DNA from: Anaerolineales bacterium
GTDB lineage: Bacteria; Chloroflexota; Anaerolineae; Anaerolineales; Villigracilaceae
Assembly: GCA_016932715.1 (NCBI GenBank)
Contig: JAFGCG010000090.1
Location: 48,040-112,039, forward strand
Length of the DNA stretch: 64,000 nucleotides
Direction of reading: 5' to 3'
Below the pieces are notes generated by a model that was given only the letters and a program-made list of their open reading frames with translations, ran no database searches and was not told the origin of the DNA. Positions 8,368 to 16,143 of the stretch are shown here, piece by piece (position 1 is the first letter of the stretch; each line of letters opens with the position of its first letter). Both the position numbers and the translations under genes were made by a program.

Positions 8368-8426
8368 GTGGACTCCTCGCCACAGAGTAAGGCTTTCTCA
8401 ACGTCTGGAGTCGAGAGTTTTTGTAT

Positions 8427-8500
8427 ACGGATCTCACGGACCAGACGGATTTTTCCGTTTTCTCACGGAAGAGACCGTGATGTCCGTGTTATCTCCGTGT
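8427..8500. repeat. intergenic inverted repeat upstream of the NYN gene
   Basis: ACGGATCTCACGGAC on the left is mirrored by GTCCGTGTTATCTCCGT on the right. The element fills much of the 199-bp gap between the lipoprotein gene's stop and the NYN gene's start. It resembles the dispersed ACGGA/TCCGT repeats common in environmental genomes; no T-tract or ORF is associated with it. Confidence 0.5.
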
Positions 8501-8551
8501 ACCGAAAGAGGAATTTTGCTTGCACAGCTTTGTTAAAGCCATGGCACGATT

Positions 8552-9214
8552 TTATGGATTATTTGGCACCGGTGTGTTCAGGGCTCCCGGCTTCGGCGCA
8601 AAGATACCGATGTCCCGGCAGGCATCGGTGCCCACGCGTCGGAATAACCCGTCGTCGCCGGTCACTTCCACCTGGATGGGTGTCTCTTCCCGGTAGGTGC
8701 TGTCCACGGTCAGTTTCAAGGTGACTTTGTGTCCCACGGCCAGGGAGCTGACTTCCATGGTCTTATCGGGATGTTCGCGTCCTTCATCCAGTGCCTTCAA
8801 AGTTGCCTCCAGGTTCGTCAGTTCGACGCCGCCCGTGTTCCTCAAGACGACAAAAGCGTTCGTGACCTCGCCCATGCCGTGCGTCACATCGATGCTGGTA
8901 TTGCACCCGAGGATCTCCACGGAGATGGCGGGTCCGCTCGGTGAGCTGGTTTCTATGACGGCCGGCGTGTGCGAAGGGATCAGTGTCGGTGTAAATGTGG
9001 CGGTCGGAAAGAAGAAAGCGGTCGCGGTGGCGACTTGAGGCGTCGGCGTGGCGCTCGCGACACCAATCACAACCGGCGTGGCTGTAAAAATGGAAGGCGT
9101 CTTCGTTGGCGGCAGGAATGGGGTGGGAGGGTTGAACGGTCCCGGCTGGATGACCCAGCCGTTGCAGGATGCCAGCATCAGCATCAGCAGAATCGTTGGA
9201 ATAGTCTTTTTCAT
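8552..9214 (-). CDS. lipoprotein with Thr/Pro-rich linker and CARDB-like domain
   Basis: A 220-aa protein. A type II signal peptide ends in the lipobox LASC, with Cys at ~17. A long low-complexity Pro/Thr/Ala linker spans residues ~25-90, then a C-terminal beta-rich domain contains VTNAFVVLRNTGGVELTNLEATL and SLAVGHKVTLKLTVDST, the pattern of CARDB-type adhesion domains. A Shine-Dalgarno (aggagaagag) and a minus-strand TACAAT box lie just upstream. It is presumably a surface lipoprotein of unknown binding partner. Its style matches the B lipoproteins at 14.7 and 17.7 kb, but the sequence is different. Confidence 0.75.
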   Translation of the reverse strand: MKKTIPTILLMLMLASCNGWVIQPGPFNPPTPFLPPTKTPSIFTATPVVIGVASATPTPQVATATAFFFPTATFTPTLIPSHTPAVIETSSPSGPAISVEILGCNTSIDVTHGMGEVTNAFVVLRNTGGVELTNLEATLKALDEGREHPDKTMEVSSLAVGHKVTLKLTVDSTYREETPIQVEVTGDDGLFRRVGTDACRDIGIFAPKPGALNTPVPNNP

Positions 9215-9378
9215 TCTCTTCTCCTGCCTGTTATTGTATCCCGCTTCTTTAAGATGAGCAAAGCCCCAACGCGCATACGCCCATTAGGTTTAGTTTCTTC
9301 GCGTAGTCAAATTATTGTATTTGGGTAACTCGAATGTCTTGCTGAGCCTTCGATAAATATCGGATTCGAAAGTCTAGA

Positions 9379-9498
9379 GAGTATCTAATTTCGAGGAGAC
9401 GTGGGATATGTCTCCCTGAGCCCTTCGGCTTCGCTCAGGATAAACTCCGCGAAGGGTCTCCCGGGAGAATGACATGATCTGTTTGATGTTAGATACTC
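9379..9498. mobile_element. MITE-like element with 10-bp terminal inverted repeats
   Basis: GAGTATCTAA (9379-9388) and TTAGATACTC (9489-9498) are perfect terminal inverted repeats bounding 120 bp. The interior carries smaller inverted segments (cctgagcccttcgg / cgaagggtctc type). There is no ORF. It sits between the lipoprotein gene start and the 3' end of the FAD oxidoreductase gene. No target-site duplication is obvious. The rest of the 9215-9505 gap shows nothing I can name. Confidence 0.5.
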
Positions 9499-9505
9499 CC
9501 AAAAT

Positions 9506-10861
9506 CTACAACTGTCCTTTGTCCCCCCAGTTCTCCAGGCTCCTTTGATATTCAGGATCATCATACCGTTCTAACGCAAATGAATTTGCGTAGGATGGCA
9601 GTTCCGCGCCGGTGACATGCGCCGCGAGCAGTTCGCCAACTCCGCAGGCAGACATGATGCCGTAACCTGACACCGCGCCGATCACGTAGGCGCCGTCCAC
9701 GCGGGCGGGACCGACCAGCGGTCGGTTCTCGCGCGTTTTGGTGTAGTAGCCGCCATCGAGCTGCGGGCGCGGCATCCGGCTGAAATATTCCCTCATACGC
9801 GGCAGCATAGCAGCCAGGCCGCGCAGCGCCACCTCCGGATACTGTTCATCCAACTTTGGCGGCCAAACGGGTTCCATGACCTTGGTTTGATATTCCCACA
9901 GCATCAAAATCGTCTGGCTTTCGCCAGCCCCTTCGGGCCGGGTATGCACGCCGGAGGGGAACGATTCCGTCAGCCAGCGCATTTCGTCGTCTTCCGCCAG
10001 TGCCGCGCGCTCTGCCTCTTCCCAGGGCAGCGACTGCGGATCGGTCCAGATCAATAGCGGCGCATCGCGTCCGACTACGCCCAGCGGGTCTTTGATCGCA
10101 GCTTTGAGATGTAATTCCGTGTGGACAGGCAGGTCAACGCCAAGTAGCTTTCCAACATCTTTGAGGTATGGTCCCGCGGCGTTGACGAAGATCGGAGAAT
10201 CGAGGCGTTCGCCCGAACTCAGCCTGACTCCCGTTACACAGCCGCTTGCCAGGTCCACGCCGGTCACGCGCCCGGATTCAAACCAGACCCCGCGGCTGCG
10301 CGCCGTTTCGAGGAGGTACATGCCCAGCTGTTGCGCGCTCAGCCACCCCGCGCGCCGGACGTGCAGTGCCGCGACCGCGCGTTCCGTGAGATATGGGAAA
10401 TGTTTACGGATGAGGTCGTTGCCGAGGAGCAGGTCCGCGCCATCGGGCGAGTCGTGAAACCCCTCCGGGTGCGCGGGTTGGTAGGACGAAGATTCAGACG
10501 AGTGAACGCGCCTCAGACCCGCGCCCAGGCTCGAGGTCCGGAATGACTCGCGCTCCAGGTCCGCCGCGCTGCTTTCGTCGGCGGTCACATACAGATAGCC
10601 GCGTCGATTCATCCGAAAGACGTTCCCGCTTGCATCGGCAAACGCTTCCATCAAATCAATGGAACGATTCATCAACGCCAGCATTTCCGGGTCGGGCCAC
10701 CAGTTGCGATAGCACTCGGTGGAGCGGTCACTTGTGAAGGAGAGGGGCGGGCGTTCGTCAACCAGCAGGATCTTCCCGGCGCCCGCTTTGCTGAGGAAAT
10801 GCGCGGCAGCGACGCCGGTAATCCCGGCCCCGCAGATGACGATATCAGCTGTCTGGCTCAT
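9506..10861 (-). CDS. FAD-dependent oxidoreductase (DAO family, sarcosine/glycine oxidase-like)
   Basis: A 451-aa protein of the D-amino-acid oxidase superfamily. The FAD dinucleotide motif is at the N-terminus (DIVICGAGITGVAAA) with an acidic LVDERPP strand end, and the C-terminus has the second FAD contact (ENRPLVGPARVDGAYVIGA, GYGIMSACGVGELLA). It should oxidise an amine or N-methylated amino acid. The ORF track extends to 11059, but those 66 residues are out-of-frame translation of the upstream gene. The ATG at 10861 overlaps that gene's stop as ATGA, giving translational coupling. Substrate is unknown. Confidence 0.85.
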   Translation of the reverse strand: MSQTADIVICGAGITGVAAAHFLSKAGAGKILLVDERPPLSFTSDRSTECYRNWWPDPEMLALMNRSIDLMEAFADASGNVFRMNRRGYLYVTADESSAADLERESFRTSSLGAGLRRVHSSESSSYQPAHPEGFHDSPDGADLLLGNDLIRKHFPYLTERAVAALHVRRAGWLSAQQLGMYLLETARSRGVWFESGRVTGVDLASGCVTGVRLSSGERLDSPIFVNAAGPYLKDVGKLLGVDLPVHTELHLKAAIKDPLGVVGRDAPLLIWTDPQSLPWEEAERAALAEDDEMRWLTESFPSGVHTRPEGAGESQTILMLWEYQTKVMEPVWPPKLDEQYPEVALRGLAAMLPRMREYFSRMPRPQLDGGYYTKTRENRPLVGPARVDGAYVIGAVSGYGIMSACGVGELLAAHVTGAELPSYANSFALERYDDPEYQRSLENWGDKGQL

Positions 10862-11124
10862 GCGTATGCAAATTTGGCTTTGAGTTCTTCCCAGTTCGGT
10901 TCCACCAGAATGGAGCCATCCGGAAAGATAATGGTCGGAACGCTCTTGCAGCCACGGTTGACCTTCATGACAAACTCGGTGGCTTCTGCGTTCCCTTCCA
11001 GCCCTACTCGCAGGTGTGGAATCTGGTTCGCTTCGAAGAATCTTTTTGCACGGATACAATCCGGGCAGTACTCAGTTGTATACATGACTATTTGCGTTGG
11101 TGCAGTGGTGTAGAGATCGTTCAT
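10858..11124 (-). CDS. glutaredoxin-like protein (CPDC)
   Basis: An 88-aa thioredoxin-fold protein with the active-site motif CPDC in YTTEYCPDCIRAKRFF, the cis-Pro in KSVPTIIFPDG, and a trailing helix. The family catalyses dithiol-disulfide exchange. I start at the ATG at 11124; the longer ORF to 11202 adds a non-family N-terminus. The stop overlaps the ATG of the FAD oxidoreductase by 4 bp, so the two are coupled. Glutaredoxin-like proteins of this type are common partners of flavin enzymes, but a functional link here is inference. Confidence 0.85.
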   Translation of the reverse strand: MNDLYTTAPTQIVMYTTEYCPDCIRAKRFFEANQIPHLRVGLEGNAEATEFVMKVNRGCKSVPTIIFPDGSILVEPNWEELKAKFAYA

Positions 11125-11318
11125 GGCTCGATGTTTCCGGCTTTCCTGAGAGATAGGGGGCGCCAAAAGAAATAGCACCAAAGATGACCAAGGTTGTAAC
11201 ATTGTGTACTATTCGGCGTCCAGTTCTAATAGTAATTAGTTTGGGATGAAGATCGTCAGTAAAGGTCTTCTTTTGGGCGCTTTTCTGTTCATAAACCCGA
11301 GACATTCTTTTCATAAAT

Positions 11319-11352
11319 ACGGGAGTATCGGCTCGATACTCCCGTTTCTTTA
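11319..11352. terminator. probable bidirectional terminator
   Basis: ACGGGAGTATCG, a 3-nt loop and CGATACTCCCGT form a perfect 12-bp stem. The T-rich side (tttctttatt) is on the plus strand, and the minus-strand exit is ATTTAT. The nearest gene ending here is the 75-aa minus-strand ORF. The 11125-11318 segment upstream of the glutaredoxin-like gene is otherwise without a supported gene. Confidence 0.6.
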
Positions 11353-11369
11353 TTCTCACGCGACTGCTC

Positions 11370-11597
11370 TTACATATATTCCTCCGCGGCTTCCCTCAGG
11401 ATTTCGAAACCGACCGCGATGTTCGTCTGCAGGGAAGCGGGATCCACCTCGGCTCCCGTTTCGATCTGTTCCAGGATTTTTACCAGAGCGCCTCGCACGC
11501 CGCTTGCCCGGTGCGCCCAGTACGAATCGACGGAGATGCGCTCCAGGCGCGGCAGCAGCAGGCGAATCAATTTATCATTGGGTTGCAGGGATTTCAT
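11370..11597 (-). CDS. small uncharacterised protein (75 aa)
   Basis: I do not recognise this family. The 75-aa sequence is predicted to be helical and is amphipathic (LIRLLLPRLERISVDS, GALVKILEQIETG, GFEILREAAEEY), with no signal peptide or membrane segment. Support for a real gene is a minus-strand TATAAT at 11626-11621, 23 nt before the ATG, and a strong hairpin 18 bp after the stop. It is transcribed alone. Confidence 0.55.
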   Translation of the reverse strand: MKSLQPNDKLIRLLLPRLERISVDSYWAHRASGVRGALVKILEQIETGAEVDPASLQTNIAVGFEILREAAEEYM

Positions 11598-11658
11598 AGC
11601 GGATGAATAACCTGTTCGATATTATACCCAGAGAATTTCCTGCGCCGCGTAACGGGAG

Positions 11659-12096
11659 TTACTTCCTTGACCTAAACCAGCCCCTTTCTTTCGCTGTAAG
11701 CTTTCTGTGGCAGTTGGCACAAAGCACTTGGGTCTTTTTCAGTTCTTCCTCAAGCCTTGCTATATTGGTTACTCTTGTTACCATCTCAGCTATTGCCATA
11801 TCTTTACTGTGGAGGTGGTGGAACTCAAGTACAACAGGGTTACTCTCACCGCAGGATTCGCAAGGGTGAGATAACAGATAATTCCACAAGTATTCCCTTA
11901 CGGTATCACGGTATTCTGCGCTATGCTTTCTGGCATTTGCTATCTGGTACTCCTTATTTCTCTCGTACCATTCAGCACCGTAAATTTTCCTACAGTCTTT
12001 GCAGTAGGATTGTCTTCTTGCTGTAAATCGGTTCCTTAAAGGGAACTCCTCAATATCTTTTTCAACAAAACATTTGGTACAAACTTTAGTTGCCAT
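11659..12096 (-). CDS. HNH endonuclease-like protein with N-terminal zinc ribbon
   Basis: A 145-aa protein. The N-terminus has two CxxC pairs (CTKC, CKDC) around a basic segment, the C-terminus has a second pair (CESC, CANC), and between them lies an HNH-like core (VLEFHHLHSKD then NCHRKL). This is the layout of phage and mobile free-standing HNH endonucleases. It is more A+T-rich than its neighbours and lies just downstream of tRNA-Arg, on the same strand. A G-rich Shine-Dalgarno precedes the ATG at 12096. A horizontally acquired homing-type enzyme is the best reading. Confidence 0.8.
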   Translation of the reverse strand: MATKVCTKCFVEKDIEEFPLRNRFTARRQSYCKDCRKIYGAEWYERNKEYQIANARKHSAEYRDTVREYLWNYLLSHPCESCGESNPVVLEFHHLHSKDMAIAEMVTRVTNIARLEEELKKTQVLCANCHRKLTAKERGWFRSRK

Positions 12097-12142
12097 AGTC
12101 CCCCCCTGAAAGTTTACTCAAGGTCCGCCTGGTATGATTTTA

Positions 12143-12170
12143 AAATAGCCTGGTTTTTTCCAGGCTATTT
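12143..12170 (-). terminator. terminator of tRNA-Arg
   Basis: AAATAGCCTGG, a 6-nt homopolymer loop and CCAGGCTATTT make an 11-bp stem 4 nt after the tRNA 3' end on the minus strand. It is followed by a TTTAAAAT-type exit. Confidence 0.8.
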
Positions 12171-12174
12171 CCAG

Positions 12175-12248
12175 CGCCCCCGCCGAGGGTCGAACTCGGA
12201 AACCTTCAGATTCGAAGTCTGCTACTCTATCCATTGAGCTACGGGGGC
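12175..12248 (-). tRNA. tRNA-Arg (anticodon TCG)
   Basis: On the minus strand GCCCCCG pairs with CGGGGGC, the D-arm is GCTCAATGGATAGAGT, the anticodon loop is CTTCGAA (anticodon TCG, codon CGA), and the T-arm is CCGAG-TTCGACC-CTCGG. The discriminator is G and CCA is not encoded. The outermost anticodon-stem pair is mismatched. Confidence 0.93.
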
Positions 12249-12309
12249 AATACGAGAATTACGGGCAGCCCTAATTTTACCAGAGTCCCTTTAAATGCCT
12301 GTGAATATT

Positions 12310-12366
12310 CCCATATGGTTGAAGACCCACGAATATAAAATCTGATACTCTACCTATTGAGTTACA
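12310..12366 (-). pseudogene. decayed tRNA-like remnant
   Basis: TCTGATACTCTACCTATTGA on the plus strand lines up with the intact tRNA-Arg sequence 100 bp away (TCTGCTACTCTATCCATTGA). This covers the D-arm and the 5' side of the anticodon arm, and a TTCAACC T-loop-like motif follows at a shortened distance. Acceptor and T-stems no longer pair. It looks like a duplicated or displaced tRNA fragment left by recombination. The remaining 12367-12696 segment has no gene I can support. Confidence 0.45.
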
Positions 12367-12696
12367 AAGGAGGTTGCACGCTGGATGAGTTTCAGCGGCA
12401 ATCTTGTACTAGCTGTTGCTATGAATCTATACCCCTACACGCAGGCCATGGTGACGAAATATCAAAAGCGGATTTCGGGAGCCCCTGCTTGAGCAAAATG
12501 AAACTCAAATCGAATTCCCACATGTTGATTACGAAAAATTAAGCGACGATCGAATCGGCGACTCGGCTGAAATTATTCGGGCGCGCACAATCGCCAGCTT
12601 GGTGGCGGTGACATGTGGCATAAGTTGCACGCTGCAATAGATGTCAATGTGCCCCACACTGTTATAACGACATTTCTGTCGTACTGGCAGGTCCTG

Positions 12697-12722
12697 CGGT
12701 AAAATTTACCGTAGAATATACT
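12697..12722 (+). promoter_or_regulatory. palindromic operator and -10 box of the Ser/Thr kinase gene
   Basis: CGGTAAAATTTACCG is a perfect palindrome around a central A (12697-12711). TATACT follows at 12717-12722, 8 nt before the ATG at 12731. There is no Shine-Dalgarno, so a leaderless mRNA with an operator just upstream of the -10 is the simplest model. Confidence 0.5.
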
Positions 12723-12730
12723 CAGCATTG

Positions 12731-14191
12731 ATGCAACGAAAGCGAGGCAAGGCTTTGGAAAACCTGGTTGGCAGGACCATTGGCAAGTACAAGATCAGCG
12801 AACTGCTTGGGAGAGGGGCAATGGCAGAGGTGTATAAAGCCTATCATGAACGACTCGACCGCCATGTGGCAATCAAGATTTTGCATGGTCACCTGGCAGA
12901 GGGGCAGGATTTCCTTGCGCGCTTCGAGCGCGAGGCACGCGCAGTCGCGGCTCTGCGTCACCCACATATTGTACAGATCTACGACTCCGACGTCGAAAAT
13001 GGCATGTATTACATGGTGATGGAGTTCGTCGACAGCGGGAACCTGCAGGCGCGCATGGCTGGGTTGGCCGGTAAGGGTCAATACATGCCAATTGCACAGG
13101 TCGTGTCACTCGTGCGGCAGGTCTCGGAAGCGCTGGACTACGCCCATCGCCGCGGTATCCTGCATCGCGATGTCAAGCCCTCCAACGTTCTGTTGGATCA
13201 ATTCGGAGACGCGCACCTGGCTGACTTCGGGCTGGCACGTATCGTCAGCTCTTCGTACTTTACCGCCACCGGGACGCTGCTTGGGACGCCGACCTATATG
13301 TCGCCGGAGCAGGGTCAAGGTTTGGAGTTGACGCCAACGAGCGATATTTACTCACTGGGGGTCATCGTTTACGAGTTGTTGACGGGCCGGGCGCCCTTCA
13401 CTGCCGATACACCTCTGAGCGTGATTTACAAACACATCCACAATGTGCTGCCAGCCCCACGAAGGCTGCGGCCGATACTGCCCGTGGAGGTGGATGCGGT
13501 CATTTCCCGAGCGCTGGCCAAGGATCCGCGTGAGCGTTACCCGACCGCCCTGGAGATGGCCCAGGCGCTGGAGCGGGCCCTGCCGATCGAAGCGATCGCT
13601 ACTGTGGACGAAGCGGGCTCGACGGCGGGGAGCTCCATTTCAGCATTGCCCACTGTGCTCATGCAAGACAAGACGCAGAAGATGCCTGTCGCTGCGGAGC
13701 CTCCTGTGCAGGAACACGCTGCAGAGGCACAGAGTCCCGCCGTAACCCCGGTTTTGGAAGAGAGAGTTCAGGAATCGCCCACGGAAGCCCATCGTCCGCA
13801 CATGCGGCGGTGGAGCAGATTCCTGTTGGTCGCTCTCGCCATCCTAGGCTTGATTGCCCTGGCAGTCCTGCTATTTGTAAATAGAGGTCCGATCAGCGAG
13901 TCTGAGTGTTCGACTTTTGAAGCGTGCATGATACAGGCAGATGACTTAAGAAGCCAGGGAAATTTGGTGGGTTATGTGGATTCAGTTGCCATGGCGCTCG
14001 ACCGTGTCCCTGCCAACGAGCATCCTGCGACTGCCTTTCTATGGTGCGACCGCGCCGACGCATTGAAGGAATTGGGTCGGGTGGACGAATCAAGAGAAAA
14101 CTATCATCTGTGCATCGAGTGGACCGAAGGCGACCCTGACCTGCAATGGCTGCGCGAGCGGGGCGACGAGAGTTTGAATAGTCTTCGCTGA
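12731..14191 (+). CDS. Ser/Thr protein kinase, single-pass membrane (PknB-like)
   Basis: A 486-aa Hanks-type kinase. It shows the glycine loop LGRGAMAEVY near 20, the ATP lysine in VAIKIL near 43, catalytic ILHRDVKPSNVLL near 145, LADFGLA near 165, and GTPTYMSPEQ in the activation segment. A linker with no PASTA repeats leads to a transmembrane helix (FLLVALAILGLIALAVLLFV, ~362-381). The ~100-residue extracytoplasmic tail looks TPR-like (CDRADALKELGRVDESRENY). It converges on the unusual cluster at 14.3-24.1 kb, whose first gene carries an FHA phosphothreonine-binding domain, so a kinase-reader pairing is plausible but inferred. Confidence 0.93.
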   Translation: MQRKRGKALENLVGRTIGKYKISELLGRGAMAEVYKAYHERLDRHVAIKILHGHLAEGQDFLARFEREARAVAALRHPHIVQIYDSDVENGMYYMVMEFVDSGNLQARMAGLAGKGQYMPIAQVVSLVRQVSEALDYAHRRGILHRDVKPSNVLLDQFGDAHLADFGLARIVSSSYFTATGTLLGTPTYMSPEQGQGLELTPTSDIYSLGVIVYELLTGRAPFTADTPLSVIYKHIHNVLPAPRRLRPILPVEVDAVISRALAKDPRERYPTALEMAQALERALPIEAIATVDEAGSTAGSSISALPTVLMQDKTQKMPVAAEPPVQEHAAEAQSPAVTPVLEERVQESPTEAHRPHMRRWSRFLLVALAILGLIALAVLLFVNRGPISESECSTFEACMIQADDLRSQGNLVGYVDSVAMALDRVPANEHPATAFLWCDRADALKELGRVDESRENYHLCIEWTEGDPDLQWLRERGDESLNSLR

Positions 14192-14217
14192 ACATCTGTA
14201 AACTATGCGTATGTGAA

Positions 14218-14255
14218 ACGGCTGGAATTGCGAAAAGCAATCCAGCCGTTCTTTC
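14218..14255 (+). terminator. terminator of the kinase gene
   Basis: ACGGCTGGAATTGC and GCAATCCAGCCGT pair with one bulged A, followed by TCTTTCT. It lies between the converging kinase and C' genes. Confidence 0.75.
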
Positions 14256-14286
14256 TATCCGTTTTCCTTACCTGCCTGCGCCTTCT

Positions 14287-14586
14287 TTATTCTGTTCCTT
14301 TTGTGAGCCGCTGCCCCGCTTTGTTCTTGTCCGGTTCTATACCCTGGGGCTCGTCGCCGCCTGTTTCTTCCTCCTTTGGTGGCGCGGTTTCCACTTTGTC
14401 GTTTTCGGCAGCATTGGTTGTCACCGACTCGAAGGCAGTCTGGATTGCTTCGGACTGTTTATAGTCCCCGGTCCGTTCCACGTGCGCCCGCGGCTCGAAG
14501 GTTGCCTCGTCCAGTGACTCCGTTTCCGCACGGCGGGTTTCGCTGGTTTCGGAGGCGTCTTCGGGTTGAAGGATGATCTCGTCCAT
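14287..14586 (-). CDS. protein C' : short acidic paralogue of protein C
   Basis: A 99-aa, strongly acidic protein without a signal peptide or membrane segment; I do not recognise a named family. Its first ~60 residues repeat those of the 476-aa protein at 16144-17574: MDEII at the start, then LDEATFEPRAHVERTGDYKQ and SEAIQT. The rest is Glu/Pro/Asp-rich and lacks the glycine-rich tail of the long version. The ATG at 14586 follows AAGGAGC; the extra 12 residues in the ORF track are not shared with the paralogue. It is the last gene of the second A-B-C unit. Confidence 0.75.
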   Translation of the reverse strand: MDEIILQPEDASETSETRRAETESLDEATFEPRAHVERTGDYKQSEAIQTAFESVTTNAAENDKVETAPPKEEETGGDEPQGIEPDKNKAGQRLTKGTE

Positions 14587-14702
14587 TTTTGCTCCTTGGG
14601 TCAGCAGCGGTTCGACCTGCAAAGAGAAAACCGTTGCCTTCTCTTCTTCTATTCTATCCCCTTTTCCTCTCAGGTTAAAAGGAGAAGGGTGAAAACCATG
14701 CC

Positions 14703-15233
14703 TCAGGGCGGCGATGGAAAACTGACTTCCAACTCCTGCCCAGGTTCTAGGGTGACCGTTCTGAGCGCTCCGACGCAGTATGTCCCGGGCAGAAGATTCT
14801 CAATCCGGTAGTAGCCCTCGCCATTGACCGGCGCGCTGGCCACTTCCTTTGAACTTGGGCAAGGTCCTTCATAGACCGGCATGGTGCTTCCTGCTCCGGG
14901 CGATGGTTCACCGGGGTCATGGCGATCGTTCATGTTGGAGTCGATGTAATCCCAGCCGAAGATGACGCCGCGCGGTTCTCCTTCGGGTTGCTGCTCGGGC
15001 GGATGGATCTCTTCAGGCGGAATTTCTTCGGGCGGAATTTCTTCCGGGGGACGATTCTCCTCGGGAGGGAATCCTTCCTGTGGATGGAACTCTTCGGGCG
15101 GACGTTCCTGAGCCGGAAAATTCTCCTGTGGCGGGTCATTGGACACAGGAACCACCTTGAAGGGCAGGTTGCAGCTCATTGCCGCCAGCGCCAGTGGGGT
15201 GATGATCGCCAAAATCAAATAACATTTTTTCAT
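14703..15233 (-). CDS. protein B' : lipoprotein with Pro/Glu repeat and SdrD-B-like domain
   Basis: A 176-aa lipoprotein. The signal peptide ends in the lipobox AAMSC, followed by NLPFKVVPVSND, almost identical to protein B at 17666-18577. A Pro/Glu-rich linker with PPEE-type repeats spans ~residues 40-85. The C-terminal domain (GVIFGWDYIDSNMNDRHDPGE, then GEGYYRIENLLPGTYCV) has the look of SdrD-B/SpaA-type beta domains. It therefore shares the head of B but not its tail. A strong Shine-Dalgarno (GGAGAG) precedes it, and A' ends only 18 bp upstream. Confidence 0.8.
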   Translation of the reverse strand: MKKCYLILAIITPLALAAMSCNLPFKVVPVSNDPPQENFPAQERPPEEFHPQEGFPPEENRPPEEIPPEEIPPEEIHPPEQQPEGEPRGVIFGWDYIDSNMNDRHDPGEPSPGAGSTMPVYEGPCPSSKEVASAPVNGEGYYRIENLLPGTYCVGALRTVTLEPGQELEVSFPSPP

Positions 15234-15251
15234 AGTATCGCTCTCCTTTTG

Positions 15252-16055
15252 TTACATCCCGGCGCGCGGAATGGACTCCTGGTTGGCTGCCTGGAACAGG
15301 CGCAGCTCTTCCTCCGGGATAGCCAAGCGTGATTTCGCCATACCCAGCATCAACAGGCAGTAGGATAGATTGACCAGGTGCTCGATCTCGAGGAAGCCCT
15401 CCTGTGTCCCTGTCAGCCCGGCGATATGCCGAATGGCAAAACCATAAACCGGGCCCAGAGGTGATTGTTCGGGGGCAGGCTTGTTGACTTCCGCCGCCAG
15501 CATCGCGCGCAATTGGCCGAACTGCGGATCAGAGACCAGGCTGAAATAGCCGTAGTGACAAGGGAGCCGGCAGAACTGGCAGCCCTTTTTACGGTGCAGA
15601 CGGTTCTCAGGCAAGGCTCTTTGCTTGATGCGAGCTACGTTGGCCACCTCTATTTGGAAGGCGAGTGTCTTCTCGGGGCTTTTGTCGGCATTTCGAGCCG
15701 TGTTGATCAGCGCCTCGACTCGGAACGGGCTGGGTTCGCGTGTCCCTTCATGGAAGGCTACGATCCGGCGGCAGACCTCCGGAATAGCAGCTTTGAAGTA
15801 CGCCGCCTCCTTCATCCCGGCTGATTCGGCCAGCGCCTTGCGCAGGGGCTGGGTCAACTGTTTAAAGTCCGCGATGTGCGCCGGTGGACAATAGGAAAGC
15901 AGGTAAAAATAAGCGATAGTCTTTTTCAACGATTCGAGGGACAGGAGTTTTGGCTCAGCGTCTTTTCTCGTTTGCACTGCAGTCGAAGCAGAAGGATTCT
16001 TTCCTCGGGTCGACTTCGTCTTCTGATCTTTGACGGAATGGGATTTCGTTTGCAT
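15252..16055 (-). CDS. protein A' : uncharacterised Cys-motif protein
   Basis: A 267-aa protein with no recognised family. It has a variable Lys/Ser-rich N-terminus of ~50 residues, then a conserved helical region (KKTIAYFYLLSYCPPAHIADF) and an absolutely retained motif HRKKGCQFCRLPC, a C-x2-C-x3-C cluster suited to Fe-S or zinc, followed by YGYFSLVSDPQFGQL. It is closely similar throughout to protein A at 18910-19647. I prefer the ATG at 16055, which has AAGGAG at 7-nt spacing, over the ATG at 16061. No membrane segment is evident; a cytoplasmic partner of B' and C' is inferred from position only. Confidence 0.75.
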   Translation of the reverse strand: MQTKSHSVKDQKTKSTRGKNPSASTAVQTRKDAEPKLLSLESLKKTIAYFYLLSYCPPAHIADFKQLTQPLRKALAESAGMKEAAYFKAAIPEVCRRIVAFHEGTREPSPFRVEALINTARNADKSPEKTLAFQIEVANVARIKQRALPENRLHRKKGCQFCRLPCHYGYFSLVSDPQFGQLRAMLAAEVNKPAPEQSPLGPVYGFAIRHIAGLTGTQEGFLEIEHLVNLSYCLLMLGMAKSRLAIPEEELRLFQAANQESIPRAGM

Positions 16056-16101
16056 GATCATTCTCCTTGCATGATGTCAGCGTGTCTCCGTGGATGTGGA
16101 A

Positions 16102-16138
16102 CTGTCCGTGAGGAAGTGGTCGACTTCCTCGCGGACAG
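16102..16138. other. intercistronic hairpin between C and A'
   Basis: CTGTCCG-T-GAGGAAGT and ACTTCCTC-G-CGGACAG form a 16-bp stem with one T.G pair and a 5-nt loop. There is no T-tract on either strand, so mRNA processing or stability control is likelier than termination. Confidence 0.6.
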
Positions 16139-16143
16139 ACCGC

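Noticed and set aside
11072-11359. 95-aa minus-strand ORF upstream of the glutaredoxin-like gene
   Set aside because: It overlaps the redoxin gene by 53 bp, has no ribosome site that I trust, and ends in out-of-frame redoxin sequence; only a short hydrophobic stretch supports it.
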